32,079 nucleotides of DNA from contig PHCA01000076.1 in NCBI GenBank assembly GCA_002842085.1, positions 1 to 32,079 on the forward strand, written 5' to 3'. Both the position numbers and the translations under genes were made by a program. The DNA comes from Chloroflexi bacterium HGW-Chloroflexi-1. Lineage in GTDB: Bacteria > Chloroflexota > Anaerolineae > CG2-30-64-16. How positions within the stretch are numbered: the first letter of the stretch is position 1; each line of letters opens with the position of its first letter. The notes beneath the pieces were generated by a model. It had not been told where the DNA came from. It was given only the letters and a program-made list of their open reading frames with translations, and made no database searches. This document shows positions 9,036 to 19,730 of this stretch, one piece after another.

Positions 9036-9692
9036 ATGGAAAACGTGACTTTGTTAGTTGAAACCCGCCGCGCGGGGCGCCACCAGGTACGCGAGCTGCG
9101 CACCGCCGGCCGCGTGCCGGCGGTCCTCTATGGCCAGGGCATCGAGTCCCGCCCCATCGCCGTGGACGCAAAGGCGCTACGCAAGGCCCTGCGCGCCGCT
9201 GGCTCCGGCCTGCTGTCCTTGCTGGTGGGCAACGAATTGGCCGTTCAGGTTTTGGCCCGAGAGGTCCAATATGACCCCATCAAACACCATATGCTGCACG
9301 TGGACTTTCAGGCCGTCTCGATGACCGAAAAACTGCGGCTGGAGATCCCCATCGTCCAGGAGGGTACGGCGCCCGTCGAGCAACTGCACCCGAATGCTGT
9401 TATCATCCGGCACCTGGACAGCGTCGAAGTCGAATGTCTGGCCGTGGACATCCCGAACCACCTGGTCGCCGATCTCTCCAAGTTGGCCACAGAAGACGAT
9501 GTCGTGATGGTCAAGGACCTGGTCGTGCCGCCCGGCGTCGAGATCCTGGCCGATCCTGACCAGGTAGTGTTGGGCGTGAGCCTGGCCCGCCTGGAAGCTG
9601 AAGAAGAGGAAGAAGCCGAGGAGCCGGAGATCGGTGAGGTCGCGGTCGTGGCCAAGGGTAAGGCCAAGGCCGAGGCCGAGGAAGCAGCCTAA
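9036..9692 (+). CDS. rplY: 50S ribosomal protein L25/general stress protein Ctc
   Basis: GRVPAVLYGQGIESRPIAVDAKALRKAL, HMLHVDFQAVSMTEKLRLEIPI; GAGGAGA RBS before ATG 9036; acidic C-terminal tail. Confidence 0.93.
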   Translation: MENVTLLVETRRAGRHQVRELRTAGRVPAVLYGQGIESRPIAVDAKALRKALRAAGSGLLSLLVGNELAVQVLAREVQYDPIKHHMLHVDFQAVSMTEKLRLEIPIVQEGTAPVEQLHPNAVIIRHLDSVEVECLAVDIPNHLVADLSKLATEDDVVMVKDLVVPPGVEILADPDQVVLGVSLARLEAEEEEEAEEPEIGEVAVVAKGKAKAEAEEAA

Positions 9693-9697
9693 AGGCA

Positions 9698-9784
9698 ATA
9701 CGGTTCAGTTAGTGTTCCAGAATCGAGGCTTCAGCCGAAGGCGCCCCGCCTGAAAGCTCCAGTCCAGGCTTATCTGAACCGTAT
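9698..9784. repeat. Inverted repeat downstream of rplY (possible terminator or dispersed element)
   Basis: ATACGGTTCAG (9698-9708) ... CTGAACCGTAT (9774-9784) flanking GAGGCTTCAGCC..GCCTGAAAGC. Confidence 0.6.
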
Positions 9785-9809
9785 CGAGCCGGGCGTATCT
9801 ATGAGTTGG

Positions 9810-9871
9810 GTATCCTCTCCAGCGACAGCCATAATCCGGGGTGGCTGTGGCCGGTCTCCTGACCGAGCCAC
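9810..9871 (-). repeat. Composite element: companion motif (revcomp CCCCGGATTATGGCTGTCGCTGGAGAGGATAC) + REP-like palindrome
   Basis: GTATCCTCTCCAGCGACAGCCATAATCCGGGG followed by GCTGTGGCCGGTCTCCTGACCGAGCCAC. Confidence 0.85.
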
Positions 9872-10056
9872 CGTGGAATCTTTGATGGCGTCATTGCGAG
9901 CGGTTTTTGCGAAGCAATCTCGGATTGCCGCAATCTCATGAGTTGGGGGAGGTGCAGATTACGGCTTGCGCTCTGAGCTTTTTTTGCCACGAATTACACG
10001 AATTCCACTAATTTGTCCTCTCGTTACTCGTTACTCGTTACTCGTCGCATCATCCA

Positions 10057-11430
10057 TCACTTCAGAATATAATACGTCCCTTTCTTATCCCCGATCCGCA
10101 TGACCAGGCCCTTGTCCACCAGGTCGGCCAGGTCCAGGCGCAATGTCTCGGGTGAGACGTCGGGGCAGAGCTCGTGATACTCGCGGTTGGCGATCCGGCC
10201 GTATTCCTGGAGATACTGAAGCGCGCGCATCTGGCGCTCGTTCATGCGGCCTTCCCACGCGGGCATGGGCCTGAACCCGGCCACCTCAGACCGGCGCAGG
10301 ATCACCGTGAAGGAGTAGGGCGTGGCGCGGAACTCGGGCGGCTGATGCCCGGCCTGGACCATCTCCTCGATCATCCGGTCGATGCCCAGCCCCAACTGCT
10401 CGATGTAGCCCCACTCGAACAGGCCGTTGACCAGGCGCGGGTTGCGGGAGAAATGCTCCTCGACGATGTTGTCCAACGTGATGTAGCCGGGCAGGCCGCC
10501 GGGGCTGCTGAGCTCCAGCCGGTCGTCGAACTGGCGGATTTCGACGCGCCGGCCGGTGAGGCGATAGTCGCGATGACAGACCGCGTTGACCAGGGCTTCA
10601 CGCACCGCAAAGGGCGGGTAGAGCATGCGATCCTCGCGCTGCAGGCCGCGGACCACCGCCTCGCCCCGCATCTCCTGCAACAGGACGCTCCAGGCGTTCT
10701 CGACCACCCGCGCCAGCGCGCCGTGGCACTCCTCGCGGCGGCCATAGCCGGGCAGCCCCCCAGGGCCGCGCGGCTCGGCGCCGGCAAAGCGGACGTAGAC
10801 CAGGCCGCTCTGCGGGATGAAAAACTGCGGCTCCCGGCCGAAGAGCAACAACCCCGCCACCGTCGGCTCACCCCGCCCGGTCATCGCCCCCATGGCGGTC
10901 AGGAGCTCCTCCGGTTTTTGGCCCAGGTCGCGGCCCAGGCGGACCGTGCGCCGCTGAAGGAAGTCGTCGATGACCGCCTCGTCCAGGTCTTTGAAAGTCG
11001 CGCCCGCCACCACCTCGGTCTCGAAGTCCCCACTGGCCTTGGTGGCCGCCAGGACGCTGATCCGGCTGCCGTCCAACAACTGGTTGCCGCCACCGGTGCG
11101 TACGAAGACGCGGCCGTCGGCCAGCGAATGCAGCTCAGTGCTGCGCGGCGCCCCGATCGCCACCGCCAAGCCGTCGCGATCCTCGAACTGTTGCCAGTCG
11201 GTGCGCACCGGGGGCCGGCACTGGCCCAACGCCTCCCGCAGCGCGCCTTCGGCGTCCTCCAGTTGCAGGTTGCCGGCGATCCGCCCGCGCGCGTCCACCC
11301 CGAGCAGCACCGTGCCGCCGTCGGAGTTGGCAAACGCCACCAGCGTCTCGGCCAGGAGGTCGGCGGAGAGCTCGGGCATGACTTCCAGTTGGAGGCCAAT
11401 GCCTCGGCGCAAGAGAGTGCTCAGGGACAC
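10057..11430 (-). CDS. AlbA_2 (Schlafen-type) putative DNA-binding domain + HATPase_c_4-like ATP-binding protein, winged-helix C-terminus
   Basis: ETLVAFANSDGGTVLLGVD, YPPFAVREALVNAVCHRDY, GYIEQLGLGIDRMIEEM. Confidence 0.85.
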   Translation of the reverse strand: MSLSTLLRRGIGLQLEVMPELSADLLAETLVAFANSDGGTVLLGVDARGRIAGNLQLEDAEGALREALGQCRPPVRTDWQQFEDRDGLAVAIGAPRSTELHSLADGRVFVRTGGGNQLLDGSRISVLAATKASGDFETEVVAGATFKDLDEAVIDDFLQRRTVRLGRDLGQKPEELLTAMGAMTGRGEPTVAGLLLFGREPQFFIPQSGLVYVRFAGAEPRGPGGLPGYGRREECHGALARVVENAWSVLLQEMRGEAVVRGLQREDRMLYPPFAVREALVNAVCHRDYRLTGRRVEIRQFDDRLELSSPGGLPGYITLDNIVEEHFSRNPRLVNGLFEWGYIEQLGLGIDRMIEEMVQAGHQPPEFRATPYSFTVILRRSEVAGFRPMPAWEGRMNERQMRALQYLQEYGRIANREYHELCPDVSPETLRLDLADLVDKGLVMRIGDKKGTYYILK

Positions 11431-11445
11431 AGGTTTCGGTCCTTA

Positions 11446-11853
11446 CTACCCTACTTCAATAATTCTCTCGGCGATATACTGAGCGGAAATGAATTCAGTG
11501 CATTGGGTCGCTCGCAATGACAGCTTGCGGTTCTGGCTTCGAATGCACTCGTTTGATTTCCGACCAGTATAGCGGTCTCGCCATCGGTCGTTTCCATCGG
11601 CTGATCTGCTTCCACGTCCGAGTCCCCAGCGCTGGCCTCCACCGAGGCCGCCAGCCAGGCCATGGCCGCGACGGTATCGGCCTCGTCCAGGTTGCCGGTG
11701 GAGCTGGCCCTGCGCGTCCACGCCGAGCAGCACCGTGCCGCCGTCGGCGTTAGCGAACGCCACCAGCGTCTCGGCCAGCCGGTCGGCCGAGGGGTCGGGC
11801 AGCACTTCGAGTTGGAGGCCGATGCCTCGGTGGAGGATGCTGCTGAGGGACAT
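11446..11853 (-). pseudogene. Truncated AlbA_2 paralogue fused to a gyrA-3'-end-like segment
   Basis: MSLSSILHRGIGLQLEVLPDPSADRLAETLVAFANADGGTVLLGVDAQGQ matches the N-terminus of 10057..11430; after a frame change reads GNLDEADTVAAMAWLAASVEASAGD, matching the GyrA tail [26 protein letters not shown]. Confidence 0.8.
11473..11573. repeat. MITE-like element with about 33-bp imperfect terminal inverted repeats
   Basis: GATATACTGAGCGGAAATGAATTCAGTGCATTG ... GAATGCACTCGTTTGATTTCCGACCAGTATAGC; related copies at 14948-15047 and 16410-16440. Confidence 0.7.
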
Positions 11854-12033
11854 GCAGACCTTCCGTTGAAATGAATGATCCGCGTTCCATGACCCTGGTC
11901 AGAATGGCTTCATCTTCATGGATTGCGCTAGACCTTTTCATGTACACCGATCACGCGATGGACGCCGACCCGCTCACCGGTCTTGGGGTCTTCTTGGAAG
12001 ATGAAGTCGTGAAACATCTTGTCAAAACGAGCC

Positions 12034-14727
<2,694 letters not shown>

Positions 14728-14763
14728 GGACGCTCCTGCAAAGACACTCACGATTTGAGTGTA

Positions 14764-14769
14764 ATTATA
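14764..14769 (-). promoter_or_regulatory. Putative -10 box (TATAAT) upstream of gyrA
   Basis: minus strand GCGGTATAATTACACTC; weak -35 match. Confidence 0.4.
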
Positions 14770-14857
14770 CCGCAGAAGGAGCGTTTCGGCTACTTGGTGG
14801 GCGTCTGAGAATTGGTTTCTGCTGTGACCGGTCAGAAGGATGACGACTGGAAGCTGG

Positions 14858-14883
14858 AAGCTGGATGCTGGAAGCTGGAAGTT
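14858..14883. repeat. Heptamer minisatellite (GGAAGCT)n upstream of gyrA
   Basis: ggaagctggaagctggatgctggaagctggaag. Confidence 0.85.
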
Positions 14884-15003
14884 AGGAGATAATTGTTTCA
14901 ATCGCTCGGTCGCGATTCGGACTGCGATGTCAAACGGATGAAAAGCGGATATACTGAACGGAAATGGATGCAGTGCAAACGGAGTCGAGCCTTTAGGCGG
15001 AAA

Positions 15004-15555
15004 TCAAGCGCAAAAACCGGCTAAAGCCTCGATTCCAATGCACTCGTGGCCTCCTGCCAGTTCCACCGGCGCCAGTGATTTGCGCATCCGGCGACTGGCG
15101 GTCGCATAACCCAGTCGCTCGTAGAACGCGATCGCGTCCCGGTTGAATTCCCACACGTGCAGCTCGATCGCTCCGGCGCCCCGGCTCGAGGCCCACTTCT
15201 CAGCCCACGCCATCAGCGCTCGCCCCCCGCCGGACCCCCGAAACGCTGCCTTCACCGCCAGGCTGTCCACCACCGCATAACGGCGCGGCACGAAAATGGG
15301 AACCGGCGGGGATTCCCTGACCACCACCTGGACAAAGCCGATCACCTCGCCCGCAGCTTCGGCGACAAACAGGCCGATGTCCTCGTCAGCGATCCAGCTC
15401 AAGACATCGGCGCGGTCGCGCACGGGCGCGTCCGCTGCCCGGAAGATGTGCGGCAAGGCTTCCCGGTGCAGGGCATCCACTTCGGCGATCACCTGGCACA
15501 GCCCATCGTAGTCCGTCGCCCTCGCGGGGCGGACGAAAATGTCCGGATCAGCCAT
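15004..15555 (-). CDS. GNAT family N-acetyltransferase
   Basis: VDSLAVKAAFRGSGGGRALMAWAEKWASSRGAGAIELHVWEFNRDAIAFYERLGY. Confidence 0.88.
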   Translation of the reverse strand: MADPDIFVRPARATDYDGLCQVIAEVDALHREALPHIFRAADAPVRDRADVLSWIADEDIGLFVAEAAGEVIGFVQVVVRESPPVPIFVPRRYAVVDSLAVKAAFRGSGGGRALMAWAEKWASSRGAGAIELHVWEFNRDAIAFYERLGYATASRRMRKSLAPVELAGGHECIGIEALAGFCA

Positions 15556-15621
15556 GGCCCACCTATCTGAGAACCACTCCAACGCGGTAATTTTTGCGCG
15601 CCTGTGCCAGTGCGCCGGGCA

Positions 15622-16185
15622 TCACACCCGGCGGCCGCCCTTGAGCTCGGCTTGCAGCGCAGCCAACGCCTCCCAATCCCCCGCGGCCGCCAGGCGCGCC
15701 TGTTCGGGCCAGGTTGCTGGCTTCGCCAGGCGCAGCTTGGCGTCCGAAAGGATCTGTTCCAGATGGTCCACGTCCGCGGCAGCCAACTGCGCAAACGTGG
15801 CGATCCCAGCCTCGTGGAACCGGCGCGAGATCACGGGACCGATGCCCTCGATCCGGGTCAGGTCGTCGGGTGTGGCCGCTTCGGGAGCGGGCGCGTTGAC
15901 CGCAGGCAGTGGCGCGGCCACAGGCGCGGCGACCGGGTCGGCCGACCGCGTGACCGTGCGGATCTCCGGCAGCGTGATCTCGGTGACGGCCGGCGGCGCG
16001 ACCTCGCGCGGCGTCTTGCGCAGCCACCACCAGATTGCCAGAGCCAGCGGCGCGAGCAGGATCAGCAGCCAGACCCACCAGGCGATCCCGCGGCCCCGCT
16101 CGGCCGCTTGTGGCGCCTCGGACGCCGTCGCAAGCGCCAGCCCAACCGCCGGCACGGAGAGGGAAGTGATCCAGGTACTCAACAT
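15622..16185 (-). CDS. Membrane-anchored helix-hairpin-helix domain protein
   Basis: TM WWVWLLILLAPLALAIWWWL; DDLTRIEGIGPVISRRFHEAGIATFAQLAAADVDHLEQIL; AGGAGG RBS before ATG 16185. Confidence 0.8.
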   Translation of the reverse strand: MLSTWITSLSVPAVGLALATASEAPQAAERGRGIAWWVWLLILLAPLALAIWWWLRKTPREVAPPAVTEITLPEIRTVTRSADPVAAPVAAPLPAVNAPAPEAATPDDLTRIEGIGPVISRRFHEAGIATFAQLAAADVDHLEQILSDAKLRLAKPATWPEQARLAAAGDWEALAALQAELKGGRRV

Positions 16186-16249
16186 GATTGCAGACCTCCT
16201 TGTGGTTAGATGGAACGTGAAATGTATCTTCTCAGTTTTTCGGGGTATG

Positions 16250-16330
16250 CTGTGGCGCTGAGGCTGTGGCGCTGAGGCTGTGGCGCTGAGGCTGTGGCGC
16301 TGAGGCTGTGGCGCTGAGGCTGTGGCTGCG
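16250..16330. repeat. 14-bp tandem repeat (CTGTGGCGCTGAGG)n, about five copies
   Basis: gctgtggcgctgaggctgtggcgctgagg...; merges into REP-like palindrome 16336-16362. Confidence 0.95.
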
Positions 16331-16335
16331 TGCCC

Positions 16336-16362
16336 GCTGTGGCCGGTTTGTAACCGTGCCAC
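16336..16362. repeat. REP-like palindrome variant
   Basis: GCTGTGGCCGGTTTGTAACCGTGCCAC. Confidence 0.8.
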
Positions 16363-16455
16363 GGACGGGCTCGGTCGCAGATTGTGTCAAATGACCCCCA
16401 GGTGGTACCCTATACTGGTCAGAAGTCAAATGGGTGCAGCGAGTCACGGAATGTG

Positions 16456-17602
16456 TCAAGCACATTGAGAGGATACTCGGCCTGATTGCGACCGAACTAC
16501 CTCTTCCTTGAATGAGTTCCTCCACGTTTGACGGATTTCATCAGGCGAGTACGCTGCCTCCAGCAGCCACCCCAGCGCCGCGCCGCACTGCCGGCAAAAG
16601 GTCTCACTCTCACTGATGTCAATTTCCGCCATTGGTTGCCACTGACCGGACGACGCAGCCCCATCCAGCGCGAGAACCAGGATTGTGTCGTGCTTGATCG
16701 CTCTCAGATTCCGAATATGCACCGAAATAGGGTTTTCCGAAAACACCGCGTAGGCGTTCATCAGCCTGAAGCCTGCCGACTTGAGTGCGATCGTCAATTC
16801 CGCCCACGCATTCGGATCCCAATGGTGGAATGTGAAAACTAATCGGCCGGTGTCACGCTTCAGCACTCGACCACACTCTTTGAAAATCCCCGAGATGGCC
16901 GTAATAAAACCGGTGTCGCCATTCGCTCCCTTTGTCGCCACGGCGCTCTGCGTCTCGTCATAGGTCCACTCGGCCTCGGATGGAAGCAAACGCGCCAACC
17001 ACACACGGAAGAAAGCCGCCAGATCACTGTACTGGACGCTGTCATAATAAGGCGGATCCGTAACAATGAAGTCCACCGAATGATCAGCGACAGGGAGATC
17101 ACGCGAATCGCCATGCACGAGCCTGAAAGCCTGCCGGTTCATCACCAGGGCGGCTTGATCGAAAACCTCTACGCCCCCGTCGAACTCCCCGGGAATCTTG
17201 ACCAGCTTCCGCTTGCCGGCTCGGTCAATCTGCCGCTCGATGGGTGCTATGGCCCATTCACGCCCGCGCTCGATGCGATCGTGAAAAAGCTGCTGTAGAT
17301 TGCCCGAAGATTTCTGCCGGTTGACCGGATTGTTCTCCAGGGCCGTGTACGGGAAAGAATAGGCGTGCAAGGCGAAGACGTGTCTGATTGCTCCCGGCCG
17401 GTTCTTCCCCCACCCCTTGTAACCACATAGCATCGCGTTGAATTCGAGTGAGGTGTTTGTTGAAGGCCTCCCATCGAGAGAGCTCGTTGGCGAACGCCTC
17501 AGGGAAGAACGTATCGATCGCGATGCTATCCCCAGCCTGAGGATGACGCAGCAGCTCGTCAAAAGCCAGTTGGCGGGCCTCCCGGATGATCTCATTGGAC
17601 AT
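16456..17602 (-). pseudogene. DUF1156-like DNA methylase with internal deletion/frameshift
   Basis: frame 1 MSNEIIREARQLAFDELLRHPQAGDSIAIDTFFPEAFANELSRWEAFNKHL; other frame FNAMLCGYKGWGKNRPGAIRHVFALHAY...VDFIVTDPPYYDSVQYSDLAAFFRVWL; frames disagree near 17440-17460. Confidence 0.65.
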
Positions 17603-17629
17603 ATGATCGCTATCACCTTCCCGAGGTGT

Positions 17630-19477
17630 TCAGATTGCAGGTGAGTCCTGACCGGCGCCACCACGCTGTTTCACGCTCGCGACCTCGGCCATCATCTCCG
17701 CCACACTGGCGCGACCCGCGTCCGAGTCCGCGCCCATCATGCGCGCCAGCTCGGCGATCTGTTCGTCCCCCGCAAGGGCGCGCACTTCGGTGACCGTCCG
17801 CTCGCCGGCCACGTGCTTGGCCACGTTGAAGTGCGCGTCCCCATACGCGGCCAATTGCGGCAGATGCGTGATGCACAACACCTGATGACTGACCCCTGAC
17901 CCCTGCCCCCTGCCCCCTGCCTCCTGACCCTCGACCCCCGACCCCTGGCCACTGGTCAACCCCCACAGCTTTCGCCCCACGGTGCCGCCCACCCGGCCGC
18001 CGATGCCCTGGTCGATCTCGTCGAAGATCAACGTGGGGGTCTCATCCGCCCGGCCGAGGACGGTCTTCAGCGCCAGCATCAGCCGCGAGGTTTCGCCGCC
18101 CGAAGCGACTTTGACCAACGGACGCAACGGCTCGCCAGGGTTGGCCGAGACGAGGAAGGCGACCACGTCCAGGCCGTGGCCGTCGAAAGCGTAGCGGCCC
18201 GGCGCCTGGCCTGCCCGGGATGCCGCATCGACTGTCACGAACGCGCCCGCAGGATCGACGTCCCAAACCACCTGCACCGCAAAGCGCGCCCGATCCATCT
18301 GCAAATCGGCCAATTCGGCCTCGATGGCGCGGGCCATGCGCTCACCCGCGGCTCGCCGGGCCACCGACAACTCCCCGCCCAGCGTCCCGATGCCGCGCAG
18401 CAGCTTCTCCTCTTCGGCCTCCAGCTCGGCGATGCGTTCTTCGGCGTTGCTGATGGTCGCCAGCTCGGCCGCGGCATGCTCGGCGTAGGCCAGCACGTCG
18501 GTGCTGGTGTCGCCGTACTTGCGCTGCAGGGTGTGGATCAGGTGCAGCCGTTCTTCGACCTGCTGCAGTCGCCCGGGATTGAATTCGATGCTATCCCGAT
18601 AGTCAGTCAGCTCACGGGCCAGGTCATCCAGGATCGCGATCGCCTCGGCCAACTGCTCGGCCAGGGACACGGCATCGGGGTCGACCCGCGTCAGCCGGGC
18701 CAGCGTCTGCGCCGCGGCCCCCAGCGCGTCCAGCGCACCCAGTTGCTCGGTATTGCCCTCTTGCAACAGTTGCACGGCCTCATCGCTGAGGGATGCCAAC
18801 TGTTCGGCGTTTGCCAGGCGGCGGCGCTCGCCTTCCAGCGCCTCCTCTTCGGCATGGCTGAGCCTGGCTGACCGGATCTCCTCCACCTGATACGTGAGCA
18901 GATCGATGCGCCGGGCGCGCTCGCGCTCGTCCTGGCGCAGGCCCTGAAGATCGCGGCGCACCGCGCGCAGCCGGCGCACCAGATCGGCCATCTCGGCCCG
19001 TTCCGCGTCGAGACCGGCGTAGCGATCAACCAGGCCGATATGCTCCCGCTCGCGCAGCAACGACAGGTGCTCACCCTGGCCGTGGACGTCTACCAACAGC
19101 CCGCCGACCTCGCCCAGCAGGGCCGTGGTGACCGCCCGGCCGTTGATGCGCGCCACCGAACGGCCGTTACTGCGCACCTCTCGCGCCAACACCAGCAGAT
19201 CGGACTGATCCCCTTCCAGCCCGTGCTCCGCCAGGAGCGGCGCCAGCCGCGCCCCGGTGATGCGACTGAGCTGGAATACGCCCTCGATCTCGGTGCGTTG
19301 TGCGCCGCCGCGCACCACCTCCTGGGACGCGCGATCGCCGAGGAGCAGGCCCACCGCGTCGATGATGATCGACTTGCCCGCGCCGGTCTCGCCGGTGAGC
19401 ACGTCGAAGCCGGGCCCGAAGGTCAGGTCCAACTCGTCGATGATGGCCAAATCACGGATACGAAGTTCTTGTAGCAT
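17630..19477 (-). CDS. recN: DNA repair protein RecN, carrying an in-frame repeat-derived insert
   Basis: MLQELRIRDLAIIDELDLTFGPGFDVLTGETGAGKSIIIDAVGLLLGDRAS; ASGGETSRLMLALK; TLIFDEIDQGIGGRVGGTVGRKLW; VLCITHLPQLAAYGDAHF. Confidence 0.95.
   Translation of the reverse strand: MLQELRIRDLAIIDELDLTFGPGFDVLTGETGAGKSIIIDAVGLLLGDRASQEVVRGGAQRTEIEGVFQLSRITGARLAPLLAEHGLEGDQSDLLVLAREVRSNGRSVARINGRAVTTALLGEVGGLLVDVHGQGEHLSLLREREHIGLVDRYAGLDAERAEMADLVRRLRAVRRDLQGLRQDERERARRIDLLTYQVEEIRSARLSHAEEEALEGERRRLANAEQLASLSDEAVQLLQEGNTEQLGALDALGAAAQTLARLTRVDPDAVSLAEQLAEAIAILDDLARELTDYRDSIEFNPGRLQQVEERLHLIHTLQRKYGDTSTDVLAYAEHAAAELATISNAEERIAELEAEEEKLLRGIGTLGGELSVARRAAGERMARAIEAELADLQMDRARFAVQVVWDVDPAGAFVTVDAASRAGQAPGRYAFDGHGLDVVAFLVSANPGEPLRPLVKVASGGETSRLMLALKTVLGRADETPTLIFDEIDQGIGGRVGGTVGRKLWGLTSGQGSGVEGQEAGGRGQGSGVSHQVLCITHLPQLAAYGDAHFNVAKHVAGERTVTEVRALAGDEQIAELARMMGADSDAGRASVAEMMAEVASVKQRGGAGQDSPAI
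17887..17958. repeat. Heptamer minisatellite (GACCCCT/GCCCCCT)n inside recN
   Basis: gactgacccctgacccctgccccctgccccctgcctcctgaccctcgacccccgacccctgg. Confidence 0.92.
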
Positions 19478-19633
19478 AGTTGGTAGACAAGTAGACAAGG
19501 TGCTTGGGCAATCTGCTGCGCCTGGTAAGGAATCGTGATTAAATAACTTTCCCATTTGTGGACAGCGGGCTAAATTAGCCTTGCGAAGGTTTTTGCCCCG
19601 ACTTGGGCTATAGAAGTTCAGATAATGTTTCGT

Positions 19634-19688
19634 GGTAGGGGCGATCCCTTGCGGTCGCCCAGGGCAGGCGCAAGGCACTGCCCCTACG
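19634..19688. repeat. Dispersed-type inverted repeat GTAGGGGC...GCCCCTAC
   Basis: gtaggggcgatcccttgcggtcgcccagggcaggcgcaaggcactgcccctac; half copy aaggcactgcccctacc near 8590. Confidence 0.65.
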
Positions 19689-19730
19689 AATCTTCACCGC
19701 GCAGCAACCAGGTTATTTTTGAACGCGACC

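Noticed and set aside
11446-11853. Second functional AlbA_2 regulator
   Set aside because: Only the N-terminal segment is homologous; frame breaks and the rest is gyrA-tail-like and repeat sequence.
14728-14901. N-terminal extension of gyrA ORF
   Set aside because: Spans a putative -10 box and the GGAAGCT minisatellite; ATG 14727 has an RBS.
16250-16330. CRISPR-like array
   Set aside because: Direct 14-bp repeats without spacers and no cas genes; it is a minisatellite.
16456-17664. 402-aa ORF taken as an intact DNA methylase
   Set aside because: Its N-terminal about 75 residues are out of frame; the true N-terminal coding lies in frame 17258..17602.
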